A DNA stretch of 64,000 nt from Paraspadella gotoi (lineage: Eukaryota > Chaetognatha), in assembly GCA_051294375.1 (NCBI GenBank), contig CM119268.1, positions 18,244,005-18,308,004 of the forward strand. The letters are read 5' to 3'. Below the pieces are notes generated by a model that did not search any database, was not told the origin of the DNA, and saw only the letters and a list, made by a program, of their open reading frames with translations. Below are positions 37,431 to 47,212 of this stretch, piece after piece (position 1 is the stretch's first letter; each line of letters opens with the position of its first letter). Made by a program: the position numbers and the translations under genes.

Positions 37431-40400
37431 GGAGAGAATTTTAAAAGATGGGATAATAATGATGATGTCTTCGACGACAACAGAAAAATAAATTTTCAAT
37501 TCCTATAAGAGATATTTATAAATTATTTTTATATTTGATAAAAAATAAATGGTTACTTTTTTTTTTTCTTTTTTCTTTTGAGATGATAGTTTTTAGTCCT
37601 ATTATTACATTCGTATGTAAAATGCTTCAACCTTTTAAAAAGGGTTATTACTCCCTTCACCCTTTTTCTCACTCGAGAAGAGAGATAAAAGATTAATGGA
37701 GTCAGAAAGAAAAGGTAAAACCGAACTTGAAGAAAGAATAATGGGAAGAAAGAAAAAGTCCGGATCTGATGGAGGATAAGAAAGACAAAGAGATCCGGAT
37801 CGATAATAAAAAGACAAAGGAGAACGAGATAGAAGATAAAGAAAGGAACAAAAGGGAGATCCGAGAAAGAAATGGAAATGACGAAGGAATCCGAGAAAAG
37901 AAAAAGAAAGATTAAAAGGAGATCCGAGGAAAAGAAGAAAACAGGGAGATCAGAGAAAGAAGAAAGATAGATAAAAGGAAGAAAGAAAGAAGGAAAGAAA
38001 ATGAAAGAAAAAAAAGAAAGGAAAGAAAGATAAGAAAAGGAAAAAAAAAAAAGAAAGAAAGATTAAGAAAGATGTAAGTAAGAAAGAAAGAAAGGAAAAA
38101 AAAACAAAGTGAGATCGAGAAAAAAGAATGATCTAAGGAAAGGAGAAAAAGGGAAGAAAGAATGATAAATATGATATGGAAAAAAATGATTAGTATAGAC
38201 CAAAAATAGATATTCTGAATTAATTTAAAAGCGTTGTCATAAAAGGAAAATATGACGCCTAAATGATTAATCGGTAATATTAAATAAAGAAAGGATGATA
38301 AAGTAAGTAAAAGGAATAAAAGAAAGGAATAGACTAAAAGAAAGATAAGATAAGAAAGAAGAAAGAAAGAAAGAAAGAAAGAAAAGAAAGATAAGAAAGA
38401 GAGGGAGAAAGAAAGAAAGATAAGAAAGAAGTCCCGTTTAAAGTGTTCGTATTTTGTCACTATCGTTTATAATCCAGTCCCCAACAAACATCTACCACAC
38501 TCTCACCAATTCCCCCTAAACACAAGACCCACCGCTGCTTGGAACGATCCTCGATTGTTTTCGCGTTTTTATTGACGAATTCGCCGTCGGTGACTTGATG
38601 ACGAACACGGTATAAATCGCTCAACGCAGTTCACTGTGACTCCTTTATTTGTTTTCTTATATTTTGAGTTTTTTTTTGATTCGATGAGAATATAATAAAA
38701 AGAAAACGATGTATATATTTGTCGTCACGGCGAGAGAAAAGAATGAGAATTCGACCACGCAAGAAGGGGATCTCTCTCTTTTTNNNNNNNNNNNNNNNNN
38801 NNNNNNNNGTAAGGTAATGAGAAGAAAACTAAAAAGAAAAAGAAAAGAAAAAAAAAGATTGTTAATATTGCGATGGTGAGAAAAATGGGTGAGTAGACGT
38901 CATTATATCGATTACAATAAATAAGCTAATGATCTCGAAGGAAATAAACAACCAATAAACAATAAATGAAATATAAAATACAATATAAAATAGACATTGT
39001 GTTATCCTTTCTTTTTTGTTGTTTTAGTAGAATTAACTTTAATTTTAAGAGATAGGAAGATTTCGTGGAAAATTCCACGAAATCTTTGTATCTCCTAAAT
39101 CAATGTAAAAAATATTAAGACAAATTTCATAATATTAAGACAAAATTACATGTAAATTATCCATTCATTCACTACATAAGCAATTTTGACCTCAATAATT
39201 ATAATATAAACCCTACCTAAACGTCCTCTGCAAAAATCCCTGTTTCAATGATCTCTCGCCAGGGGCGCCTGTTTTGGCGCCGCTGGTTGACGCCGCCTGC
39301 GTCGCCGCCATCACGGCGCTGTTGGCCCCGTATGTGGATCTGACGCCGGGAGGACACTTGGCGCCGGAAACGTCGTGGCGTCGATCTCGGATTTTGATTG
39401 GAGTCGATGAATTGGAGCTGAAGAAAAACAAAGGAGCAATCGACAGTATTAGTCAAAGCGAATTAATCAATAAATAATTAATTAACTCGATGAATAACGA
39501 TTTAAAAAAAAGTATAATTGTTCCATTTATTTCTCAATCATCAAAACTAAAATAGACATGGTATTTACATTTTCCCGGTAAGAATGCAATATTGTACTAA
39601 CAACTCAACTCGCAAATTTAGGAATATTTAATAATTTTTTATCGTCAGAAAGAAACTTTAAAACTACCAAGAAGTCCTCGGGATTAGCTCAGATGGTAGA
39701 GGCTCGCTTAGCATGCGAGAAGTACGGGATCGATACCGATCCTCCACTCATTCTTTTCTTAAAAAAACTTTCACTAAGATTAACGAAGATTAAAAATTCC
39801 ATTAACTCTGTAGGATTCACCCAGGACCGGAAGGAGGGAGTTGGGCGAATCGCCAATTGATATTATAAATAACCTTAACTTAAAACTAATATACAAATTG
39901 ATAATAAACGATTTTACTAAATCAAAATCATTCACTAACAGAGACTTAGTGCTTCACACCACAAACGATAATTAATTATAGATATTCCAATACATTAATT
40001 ATTCTAGCATGTTATTCTGTTATGTTAAAACAAGAGAACATTACAACCTTATATTTTACTAGAGCACTCTAGTAGTATTTCAATGGTTTCTCATTCTTGT
40101 CATTTCATTAAGATCTTAGTCTTTCTTGTAAATGATTTATTCTACACATTTACTATCTATCACTACAGTTTAAATACTTATTCTAATTGTTAATGTTTAT
40201 TGATTTATGTCATTCCTTATTGATGTTAGTATTATTTGTTACTGCTTTTGTTTGTTAATGCATATAGATAATTCTATGAATATCTATATGCTTTGATTAT
40301 TTTATTAAGGTGAATTTTATAATTGAACAAATAAAAGATTTGTTCTTGGAACAATTTTATCATTTGAACGAACTAGTGAGACTCAGACGCACGTGTGACC

Positions 40401-40603
40401 GTTCACCACAACTCGACCAATTTTTTTCACTGGCTCTTTAAATCCATGCATGCACGTACGTGCAAAGTATTACACGCGTACACGCCTGACCTCGCAACAC
40501 TGCGACTGACCTGGACGGAGAGCAGCGACGTCCCTGAAGACGACGGGGAGAGTTGAAGCCGGCGTCCGAGTTCAGAGAAGAGTAGACGTCCGGCACCGAA
40601 ACC
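31466..40603 (-). CDS. PP2C-like protein (CG9801 type), N-terminal exons
   Basis: Three exons with matching phases can be read on the - strand: 40511-40603 (VPDVYSSLNSDAGF, ending CAG|gtcagt), 39217-39417 (CPPGVRSTYGANSAVMAATQ ... SLKQGFLQRTF, ending TTTAG|gtaggg) and 31466-31704 (KGTTYGRHVTDMPLEDLG, then SFSGPDDGLANLRP and a Ser/Gly run, ending GCTG|gtgag). Each is phase 2 to phase 2 at the first two joins, which supports the order. The third exon ends in phase 1 while the next clean exon (13383) starts in phase 0, so at least one exon is missing from my model, perhaps the Asn/Ser-rich stretch near 30821-31130. The exons come from different assembly copies (B and C), so this is a composite. 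Start codon not identified; acidic Asp/Asn-rich stretches near 42740-42900 and 44000-44120 may be further exons. Confidence 0.6.
32717..32788 (+). tRNA. tRNA-Ala (AGC)-like gene, copy B
   Basis: GATTAGCTCAGATGTAGAGC, anticodon arm CTCGCTTAGCATGCGAG with anticodon AGC, B box GGATCGATACC and 3' ATCCTCCA match metazoan tRNA-Ala(AGC), including a T at position 70. The first two bases (TC) do not pair with the 3' CC, and one base is missing in the D loop relative to the other copy. It may be a functional gene with assembly errors or a tRNA pseudogene. Confidence 0.65.
33690..38780. other. Block II interior without firm genes
   Basis: AT-rich sequence with triplet-repeat stretches (GAC)n near 34095-34140 and (GTC)n near 35890-36000, and A/G-rich simple sequence near 37650-38430. 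Several Asp-rich or Ser-rich readings are possible on either strand, but none can be tied to flanking splice sites in more than one copy. Confidence 0.4.
38784..38808. other. Assembly gap (25 N)
   Basis: Exactly 25 N between copies B and C of block II. Confidence 0.99.
39057..39086. repeat. Inverted repeat (14-base arms)
   Basis: AAGATTTCGTGGAA, two A bases, then the exact reverse complement TTCCACGAAATCTT. Versions of it occur at the same place in copies A (about 21896) and B (about 32082). It could form a hairpin; function unknown. Confidence 0.85.
39678..39746 (+). tRNA. tRNA-Ala (AGC)-like gene, copy C
   Basis: Same locus as the copy at 32717. Here the D arm reads AGCTCAGATGGTAGAG in full, but a base is missing before the anticodon stem and others in the variable/T region. 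Taking both copies together, a complete tRNA-Ala(AGC) cloverleaf except for the first two acceptor pairs can be inferred. Confidence 0.65.
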
Positions 40604-41009
40604 CTGGCGGTGGAAAAAGAAAAAAAAGGATTGATAAAAACAAATTAACACAGTAATTTCAAATACAAGGACGACTACAACAAAGATGTTTCTCTTGTCT
40701 TACGTTGCACGCACCAATTGTCATGCTTTGCCTCTTTATTTACCTTTTGTTCGTCCTCGAAAAAGACGGAGAAATCAAAACGTTAAACATATTTTCTTTT
40801 TTTCCAAATTCGAACAAAGAAAGTAAATGAAGTAGAGAAAGAAATAGAATTTGCGAAAGATTTCTTTGGAGGAAAACAAAATGGCGAAACTGAAACGGAT
40901 CCGCAATCTGGAATCGACTTCTGGATTAAATTCGGAAAATATTGGAAACGCGGCAAAAGTGAAATCTGGTAGAAGAGAAGACGCGACGCGAGAACAACGA
41001 CGTCTACAA

Positions 41010-41043
<34 letters not shown>

Positions 41044-41870
41044 AACGACGACGAGGACGATGGCAACGTGAACGAAGAGGATCACGTGATTTCACGTTTC
41101 CTCGAAGCCGCCCGGAGTCTTTGATCCCGGGAAACGATAAACTTTAAACCACCCCTGGGTCCATTGCTGACCAGCACGGGTCAGTGAGGAACCTCTCACA
41201 GCACCTGACCTTTTGCATCGGGTTATTCACACTGAGGGGGGCTAGGATTTCTAGATTCCCGGCTATGACCGTGGGACAAATAAGATTATTGAATGGAAAG
41301 GAAGAATGTGTATTTACCGATTCCCTTGTAAGAATTGGGAGAGACTCAGAAACGTACTCAGAATCAATGAAACACCATTTGAAAAAGAGTCACTGATGAA
41401 CAAAGATCAAAGCGGATGGCGCCACGAGAAATTGCCACTGATTTATCTCCGGAATTCTCTTGATGGGGACGGCGCGTCGGAGGCGGTCGCGTTCGCAAGG
41501 TCAATGACCTCAACAATTTCAGTTGGAAATTAGAATGAAAATTTCAAATTGTGACTCAGAGAGAAAGACAGAGAGAGAGTGAGAGAGAAAGATAATGAAT
41601 TTACTATGCCGTTCTCCCCTCAAAGCAATTGAGATGGTTATCGTATTTCGGTCTCACAGGAAAAGTTTAACCTTCGAATTCTCGGGTCGAAAAAAATTCG
41701 ATCCTTGAAAATTCGTGATTCTTAATTTAAAACCTGAAGTCTTCTCATGATGTCTAGCAGAGGATGGATCGAGTTTCACGATTTAAAATTAATTTTGGAG
41801 TAATTTTGATAAATAAAACTGTAACGGTGAGAGAGAGAGGAGAAGAGAGAGAAGAGAAGAGAGAGAGAAG

Positions 41871-41910
<40 letters not shown>

Positions 41911-44040
41911 CCATGACTCAGAGAATATATATTGCAAAACGTAATCACTCCTTTCCGAGTTATTAAAGATATAGAAGATTTAGAAAATATACTATTTAGT
42001 AAAAGATTTAAAAGATATAACAGATGTATAATTTCTCTAAGGATTGACATTTTGGCTCCGTTAAAAATCGATAGGATGTTAGAAACTGCATTATAAAACA
42101 AACCTAACAAGACCTCAATGAATTCTTCCAAGGAACGGTTCTTATCTCTTCCATATGCAAGAGTTTCTGACCTCGTTTCAAGCGAATGAGTTTAGCCTCG
42201 TTAGACGCGGAAGATAAAGTCTCTGTTGCGCCTGAAGCTGGAAAAGTCGGTCGGAGTCGAACTTACAACGAAGTCTATCAGTGTCAGTATAAGACCCGGT
42301 CTCCCTCTCAGAATGATCTTATATACATAGAAAGGATAGTCAATGATAGTGCAACCATTATATCGTCTGAGGTAAGGAAATTTTGAGCTACAGGATTAAG
42401 AATTAAGCTAAATATATGAAAAAGACTGAGAGTCTTGATTGAAAGTTTTCAGGGTCCTGCAAACTTTAAGTGTAAGTGTTATAAAGCCCTTTTAAAACCA
42501 CCAATGCCAAGTAGTGGGCAATTTAGCTTATTTTTTAAATGAAAGGATAAATTTTATATTGGTTGTTTCAATTTCATATAGTAAAGAATATCTACAGATA
42601 AAGTCTCATATTTTCTTCTTTTTTTCATTTATTCTTATTCTTATTTTATTTTCCTTTTTTCCCCCTCTTTTTCCTCCGTCTCCCTCTCTCCATCTCTTTC
42701 TTCGCTTTCTCGCTTTTCTATCAACTTATTCGGCGCCGGATGTCGAAATTGGAAGATTAATCGTCGCCGGCGTCGTTGTCGTTCACGTCGTCGTTGTCGT
42801 TGTCTTCAACAACATCATCGTCGACATCATCGTCGCCATCGTCGCAATAATCGTCGTCGTCGACCCAAGAATTCAACTCGAATCTTGTTCCCAGAGGGAA
42901 ATAGAATTTCGCTCATCCGAGTTCCCAATTCGTCTTCTTGCCCGCCCAGTGCTTGCCCGCCTAGTGGTCTCCCGCCCACTTTTTGTTCGCCTAGTGACCG
43001 ACTGCCTTGTGCTTGCTCGCCTCTCAATTAGTCAACATCTCTAGTCAGTATCGGTAGCCTGTATGAGGATATATTTTTCGTTGCGGATATTTTAAAATTG
43101 GGTTTAAATGTCGCATTCACGTTTATTGTAAATCGTGATGCTCGGAAGCTTGTTTTCGCAAACATCATATGAATATAATAAATTTGCACTGCCTAAATCT
43201 TAGAGTTTTTAATTATTCTCTTGCAAATTCCGATTCCTTCCAACAACATGGAAACGCCATGTTTTAATTTCTCCCACTCACGGCCGATGTAGCCAAATCA
43301 AGTCGCGCACTACGAATACCCCGCATCACACAAACTCCACTCGTCACAAGCTCGGAACGATTCACCAATCACCACCTCAAAATTCTCATCGCTAAACCAA
43401 TTTAGTTTCTATGGAGACCGAAAATCGACCTCATCACTCACTGGATTCATTTGTCAGCTGAAAGTTATCATGTGGAGATTATCGAACTAGTGTTATCTCT
43501 TCGCTCTCTCGCATCCTCTCGCTCTTCGCTCTGCCTCTCCTCTCTCATTCTCTCTCTCTCTCTCTCTCTCCTCTCTCTCATCTCTTTCTCGTCGCTTCCT
43601 CTAATTAAAAGATGAGATTGGAATCGTAAAATCCAAGAGGAGGTTGTGATGTGACGTTTGAAAATTGGAACGATTCAAGTTGCCAAATAAAATTTTTTTT
43701 CCCGCCAATTTGCCAACTTGAGCAGCGGCCAAGTTTTTTATTAAAACGGCCTCCCGCAAAAAAAGAGAGTAAACAAATGTTAAGCGTACAATATCATAGG
43801 AAGAAATACATTTTCCGGAAGATATTTTGCTTGATTATCATTGTGAATTCACAACATTTCATTAATTGACGAAGTAATGAGTAAAAGTTAAATTTTTCAA
43901 ACTTGTGTTGAGCATTAGGTTAAAGAAAACAAAAAATTAACGGGGAAGTGAAAAGACGAGAAAAGGACGAGAGATCATTCCTTTCCTTTGTTTGTCGTGA
44001 CAGTTGTTGTTGTTGTCGTCAGAGTATTCGTCGACATCGT

Positions 44041-44050
44041 NNNNNNNNNN
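44041..44050. other. Assembly gap (10 N)
   Basis: Ten N in copy C, within an Asp/Asn-rich reading on the - strand; copy B has about 10 bases of real sequence here. Confidence 0.99.
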
Positions 44051-44145
44051 CCTGCTCGTCAATGCGGCTATCATCGTCGTCGTTGTGGTTGTCGTTGCTG
44101 TGGTTGTCGTCATCGACACTGAAAAGCGACGCGAAATGAAAATAA

Positions 44146-44454
44146 NNNNNNNNNNNNNNNNNNNNNNNNNNNNNNNNNNNNNNNNNNNNNNNNNNNNNNN
44201 NNNNNNNNNNNNNNNNNNNNNNNNNNNNNNNNNNNNNNNNNNNNNNNNNNNNNNNNNNNNNNNNNNNNNNNNNNNNNNNNNNNNNNNNNNNNNNNNNNNN
44301 NNNNNNNNNNNNNNNNNNNNNNNNNNNNNNNNNNNNNNNNNNNNNNNNNNNNNNNNNNNNNNNNNNNNNNNNNNNNNNNNNNNNNNNNNNNNNNNNNNNN
44401 NNNNNNNNNNNNNNNNNNNNNNNNNNNNNNNNNNNNNNNNNNNNNNNNNNNNNN
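44146..44454. other. Assembly gap (309 N)
   Basis: 309 N in copy C. Copy B holds a GA-rich microsatellite in the matching place (about 37330-37440), which probably defeated assembly. Confidence 0.99.
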
Positions 44455-45206
44455 AAATATATTTTATATTTGATAAAAAATAAATGGTTACTTTTTTCTT
44501 TTTTTCTTTTTTCCTTTTTGAGATGATAGTTTTTAGTCCTATTATTACATTCGTATGTAAAATGCTTCAACTTTAAAAAGGTTACTGACTCCCTTCACCC
44601 CTTTACTCACTCGAGGAAGAAAAGGATTAATGGAGTCGAAAGAAAAGGAAAACCGAATTGAAGAAGATAAGGGAAGAAAAGTCCGGATCTGATGGAGGAA
44701 GAAAGACAAAGAAGATCCGAGATAATAAAAAAGACAAAGGAGAACGGAGAAATAAAGAAAGACAAATGGAGATCCGAGAAAGAAAGAAAAGACGAATCAG
44801 AAGAAGAGATCTGAAGAGATAAAAGAAGAAAGATAAAGAGATCGAGAAAAAGAAAAAAACAGGAGATCGAAGAAAGAAAAAAAAAAAAAGGAGAAAGAAA
44901 GAAGAGAAAAAGAAAGAAAAAAGAATAAGAAAGAAAAAGAGAAAGTAAAAGAAGAAAGATAGAAAGAAAGAAAGAAAGAAATAAAAAGAAAGAAAAAAAA
45001 ACAAAAGGATCCGAGAAAGAAAGAATGAAAAGGAAAGCGAGAAAAAGGGAAGAAAGAATGATAAATGGATGAATGGAAAAAAAGACTAGATTGACAAAAA
45101 TAGATATTCTGAATTTAAAAGGTTGTCATAAAAAAGGAAAAATGACGCTAAATGAGAATCGGTAATATTAAATAAAGAAAGGAAGATAAAGTAAGTAAAA
45201 GGAATA

Positions 45207-45207
45207 A

Positions 45208-45299
<92 letters not shown>

Positions 45300-45325
45300 G
45301 AGAAAGAAAGAAAGAAAGAAAGAAG
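45207..45325. repeat. (AAAG)n microsatellite
   Basis: About 29 near-perfect AAAG units. The matching place in copy B (near 38350-38430) has a much shorter and less regular repeat. Confidence 0.95.
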
Positions 45326-45620
45326 TCCCGTTTAAATTGTTCGTATTTGTCACTATCGTTTATATCAGTCCCCACAAACACTCCACACTCTCCACAATTC
45401 CCCCAAACACAAGACCCACCGCGGAAACGATCCTCGATTGTTTTTCGCGTTTTTATGACGAATTCGCCGTCGGTGACTTTTTGATGACGAACACGGAAAA
45501 TCGCTCAACGCAGTCACGTGACCCTTTTATTTGTTTTCTTATTTTTTTGAGTTTTTTTTTGTCGATGAGAAATAATAAAAAGAAAACGATGTATATATTG
45601 TCGTCACGGCGAGAGAAAGA

Positions 45621-45746
45621 ATGAGAATTCTGACCACGCAAGAAGGGGATAAGCTGCACAACTGCTTCAGTCAAGCGTTCGCCGCGATAAAAAAAAACAA
45701 ACCAAGGCGCTCATCCGGGGACGGAATGAGTCATTGCGTTAGTTAA
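45621..45746 (+). CDS. Possible small + strand exon, function unknown
   Basis: An ATG-started frame of 41 codons with non-repetitive composition (TTQEGDKLHNCFSQAFAAIK is readable). A second open stretch in another frame (ALVNRDFLKMLFDSIE) leads into a GTAAGG donor at 45784. The two would need a one-base shift to join. No family recognised. It may be the 5' part of the same gene as the exon at 46614. Confidence 0.25.
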   Translation: MRILTTQEGDKLHNCFSQAFAAIKKNKPRRSSGDGMSHCVS

Positions 45747-46179
45747 TCGCGACTTTCTGAAAATGCTATTTGATTCCATTGAGGTAAGGAAAAAAATCGG
45801 GTGAGGAAAGTAAGGCTGCGAGGCACGAGCGAGAGATGAGGCGAGCGAGTATGAGAAGAGACCTCAATTTCCCCCGTTATTGCATTAACGTACCGCAGTA
45901 CGAAGTTATTTATTGTTTTTCTTTTTTAAACAATTTTTAAACAAAAAGATTTTTTTATTCGTTCTCTGCGTGCGAAACGCCGTTTCTCTTCCAGCCAGCC
46001 ATGCACCGTGCACAAGGAAGGAGAGGGGGGGGGAGAAGAGGAGGCCGGATCGTGCCACCTGATGAGAAAGGGACGTCGACCAATGAGATGTCGAGGCGTA
46101 ATGCACGTCAGCCAATCAGACGTCGAGTTGCGTCCTCGGACGAGAGGAATACGCGATAGCTGGGAAGGAGGGAAGGTGG

Positions 46180-46182
<3 letters not shown>

Positions 46183-46266
<84 letters not shown>
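46183..46266. repeat. (GA)n microsatellite
   Basis: Two GA runs separated by GGAAGA. Confidence 0.95.
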
Positions 46267-46272
<6 letters not shown>

Positions 46273-46484
46273 ACGAGGTTGGAAAGGAAGGCATGAGAGG
46301 GTAAGGCGTAACTCGAAGGCAAGTGAAAGCGTGGGAGCGAGAAAGTGGAGAAGGGTGATTTGTTGCTACGCGACGCGAAACACGAGAGGGTGTTAAAGTC
46401 AAGGGTTAAAAAGCGATGTTTTACAATATGTTATGTTTTACATGAGTAAGTCTAATACCAAAATAATTGTTTACCTCACTACAT

Positions 46485-46486
<2 letters not shown>

Positions 46487-46557
<71 letters not shown>

Positions 46558-46575
46558 GTCTCGTCTCTCTCTCTT
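46487..46575. repeat. (CT)n microsatellite
   Basis: CT tract with a few interruptions, ending shortly before a possible 3' splice site CCCCAG at 46613. Confidence 0.93.
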
Positions 46576-46613
46576 CGTGCCATTTCTTCCCCTCCTCCGT
46601 TCCAAATCCCCAG

Positions 46614-46747
46614 CTGATAAGTGCGAAAAGAACGCGACTCGCTACGTCGCCCGCGTCAAGCGTCGGCCAATAAGAAGCAAGCGTCACCGGAAACCGTCAA
46701 ATCAGGATTTCGGAAAGAATATTTTTTTCGAAGAGAAGAAAACATAA
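46614..46747 (+). CDS. Possible terminal exon of a small basic protein
   Basis: After a CT tract and CCCCAG, a frame of 44 codons ends in TAA: very basic in the middle (VARVKRRPIRSKRHRKPS) and ending in an acidic/lysine tail. Phase 1 entry would begin ADKCEKNATRY. I do not recognise it, and no upstream exon with the right phase was found. It would be convergent with the lectin gene. Confidence 0.3.
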
Positions 46748-47212
46748 ACTGAAAAAAAAAAAGTTAAAAAGTCGATTTTTTAATGTCGGATTTCCGATTT
46801 TTACGTTTAATTTTTTTGAAATTGATCCTCATCTTTTTTTTTTTCATTTTCTTTTTTAAAACAAAATCAAGAATCAAGATCAACAAGAAGAGAACAGACG
46901 ATGTATACGAAAAAAATGTTTTGAACAACATTAATGTTTATTTTTAATAACGAGTGTTTGACAAAAAGCCACGACAGTAACAAAACGATTTCTCTCTCAT
47001 AGACGTTATTTTTTTTTTGTTTTTGCCTCCAAGAAATAACGCAATCGGTTCGTATTAAAGTTAAAAGCAAAATCAGGAATTAACAAATTTTAGTCTCCTT
47101 CGAAAAGACGACGCAGTGTCCCTTCCCCTGTCCCCGACTAACTAGCTAAACATCACCCCTGACCCCTTTCTGTGAAATCCCTCGACCACCCCATCCACCC
47201 CTGTCTTCGTTA
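46748..47212 (-). other. 3' flank of the lectin gene with polyadenylation signal
   Basis: On the - strand, AATAAA (TTTATT at 46937-46942) lies about 270 bases past the lectin stop codon at 47213. Otherwise AT-rich with no other gene visible. Confidence 0.5.

Larger units (their letters stand above)
30176..38783 (+). repeat. Repeated block II, copy B
   Basis: Direct copy of block II. It matches copy A from its first bases (30230 with 19915) and copy C from 31847 onward (38811 in C). It carries readable PP2C-like exons (31466-31704, about 32249-32450, 33582-33674), a tRNA-Ala-like gene at 32717-32788 and GA/GAAA simple repeats near 37330-37435 and 37900-38430. Confidence 0.85.
38809..45660 (+). 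repeat. Repeated block II, copy C
   Basis: Direct copy of 31847-38783. It appears the cleanest of the three and joins smoothly into unique sequence after about 45660, so it is the most likely true copy. It holds PP2C-like exons 39217-39417 and 40511-40603, a second tRNA-Ala-like gene, a perfect 30-base palindrome at 39057-39086 and an AAAG microsatellite at 45207-45325. Confidence 0.85.

Noticed and set aside
40840-41100. + strand frame with readable IDFWIKFGKYWKRGKSEIW followed by an Asp-rich frame
   Set aside because: It reads well in copy C but is broken in copy B, lacks a start and splice sites, and the Asp tract follows in a different frame. Left as unassigned.
44004-44570. Long frames through N runs
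   Set aside because: They consist mostly of unknown residues from the gap and carry no information.
45148-45381. Phe/Leu/Ser-rich - strand frame
   Set aside because: Translation of the AAAG microsatellite.
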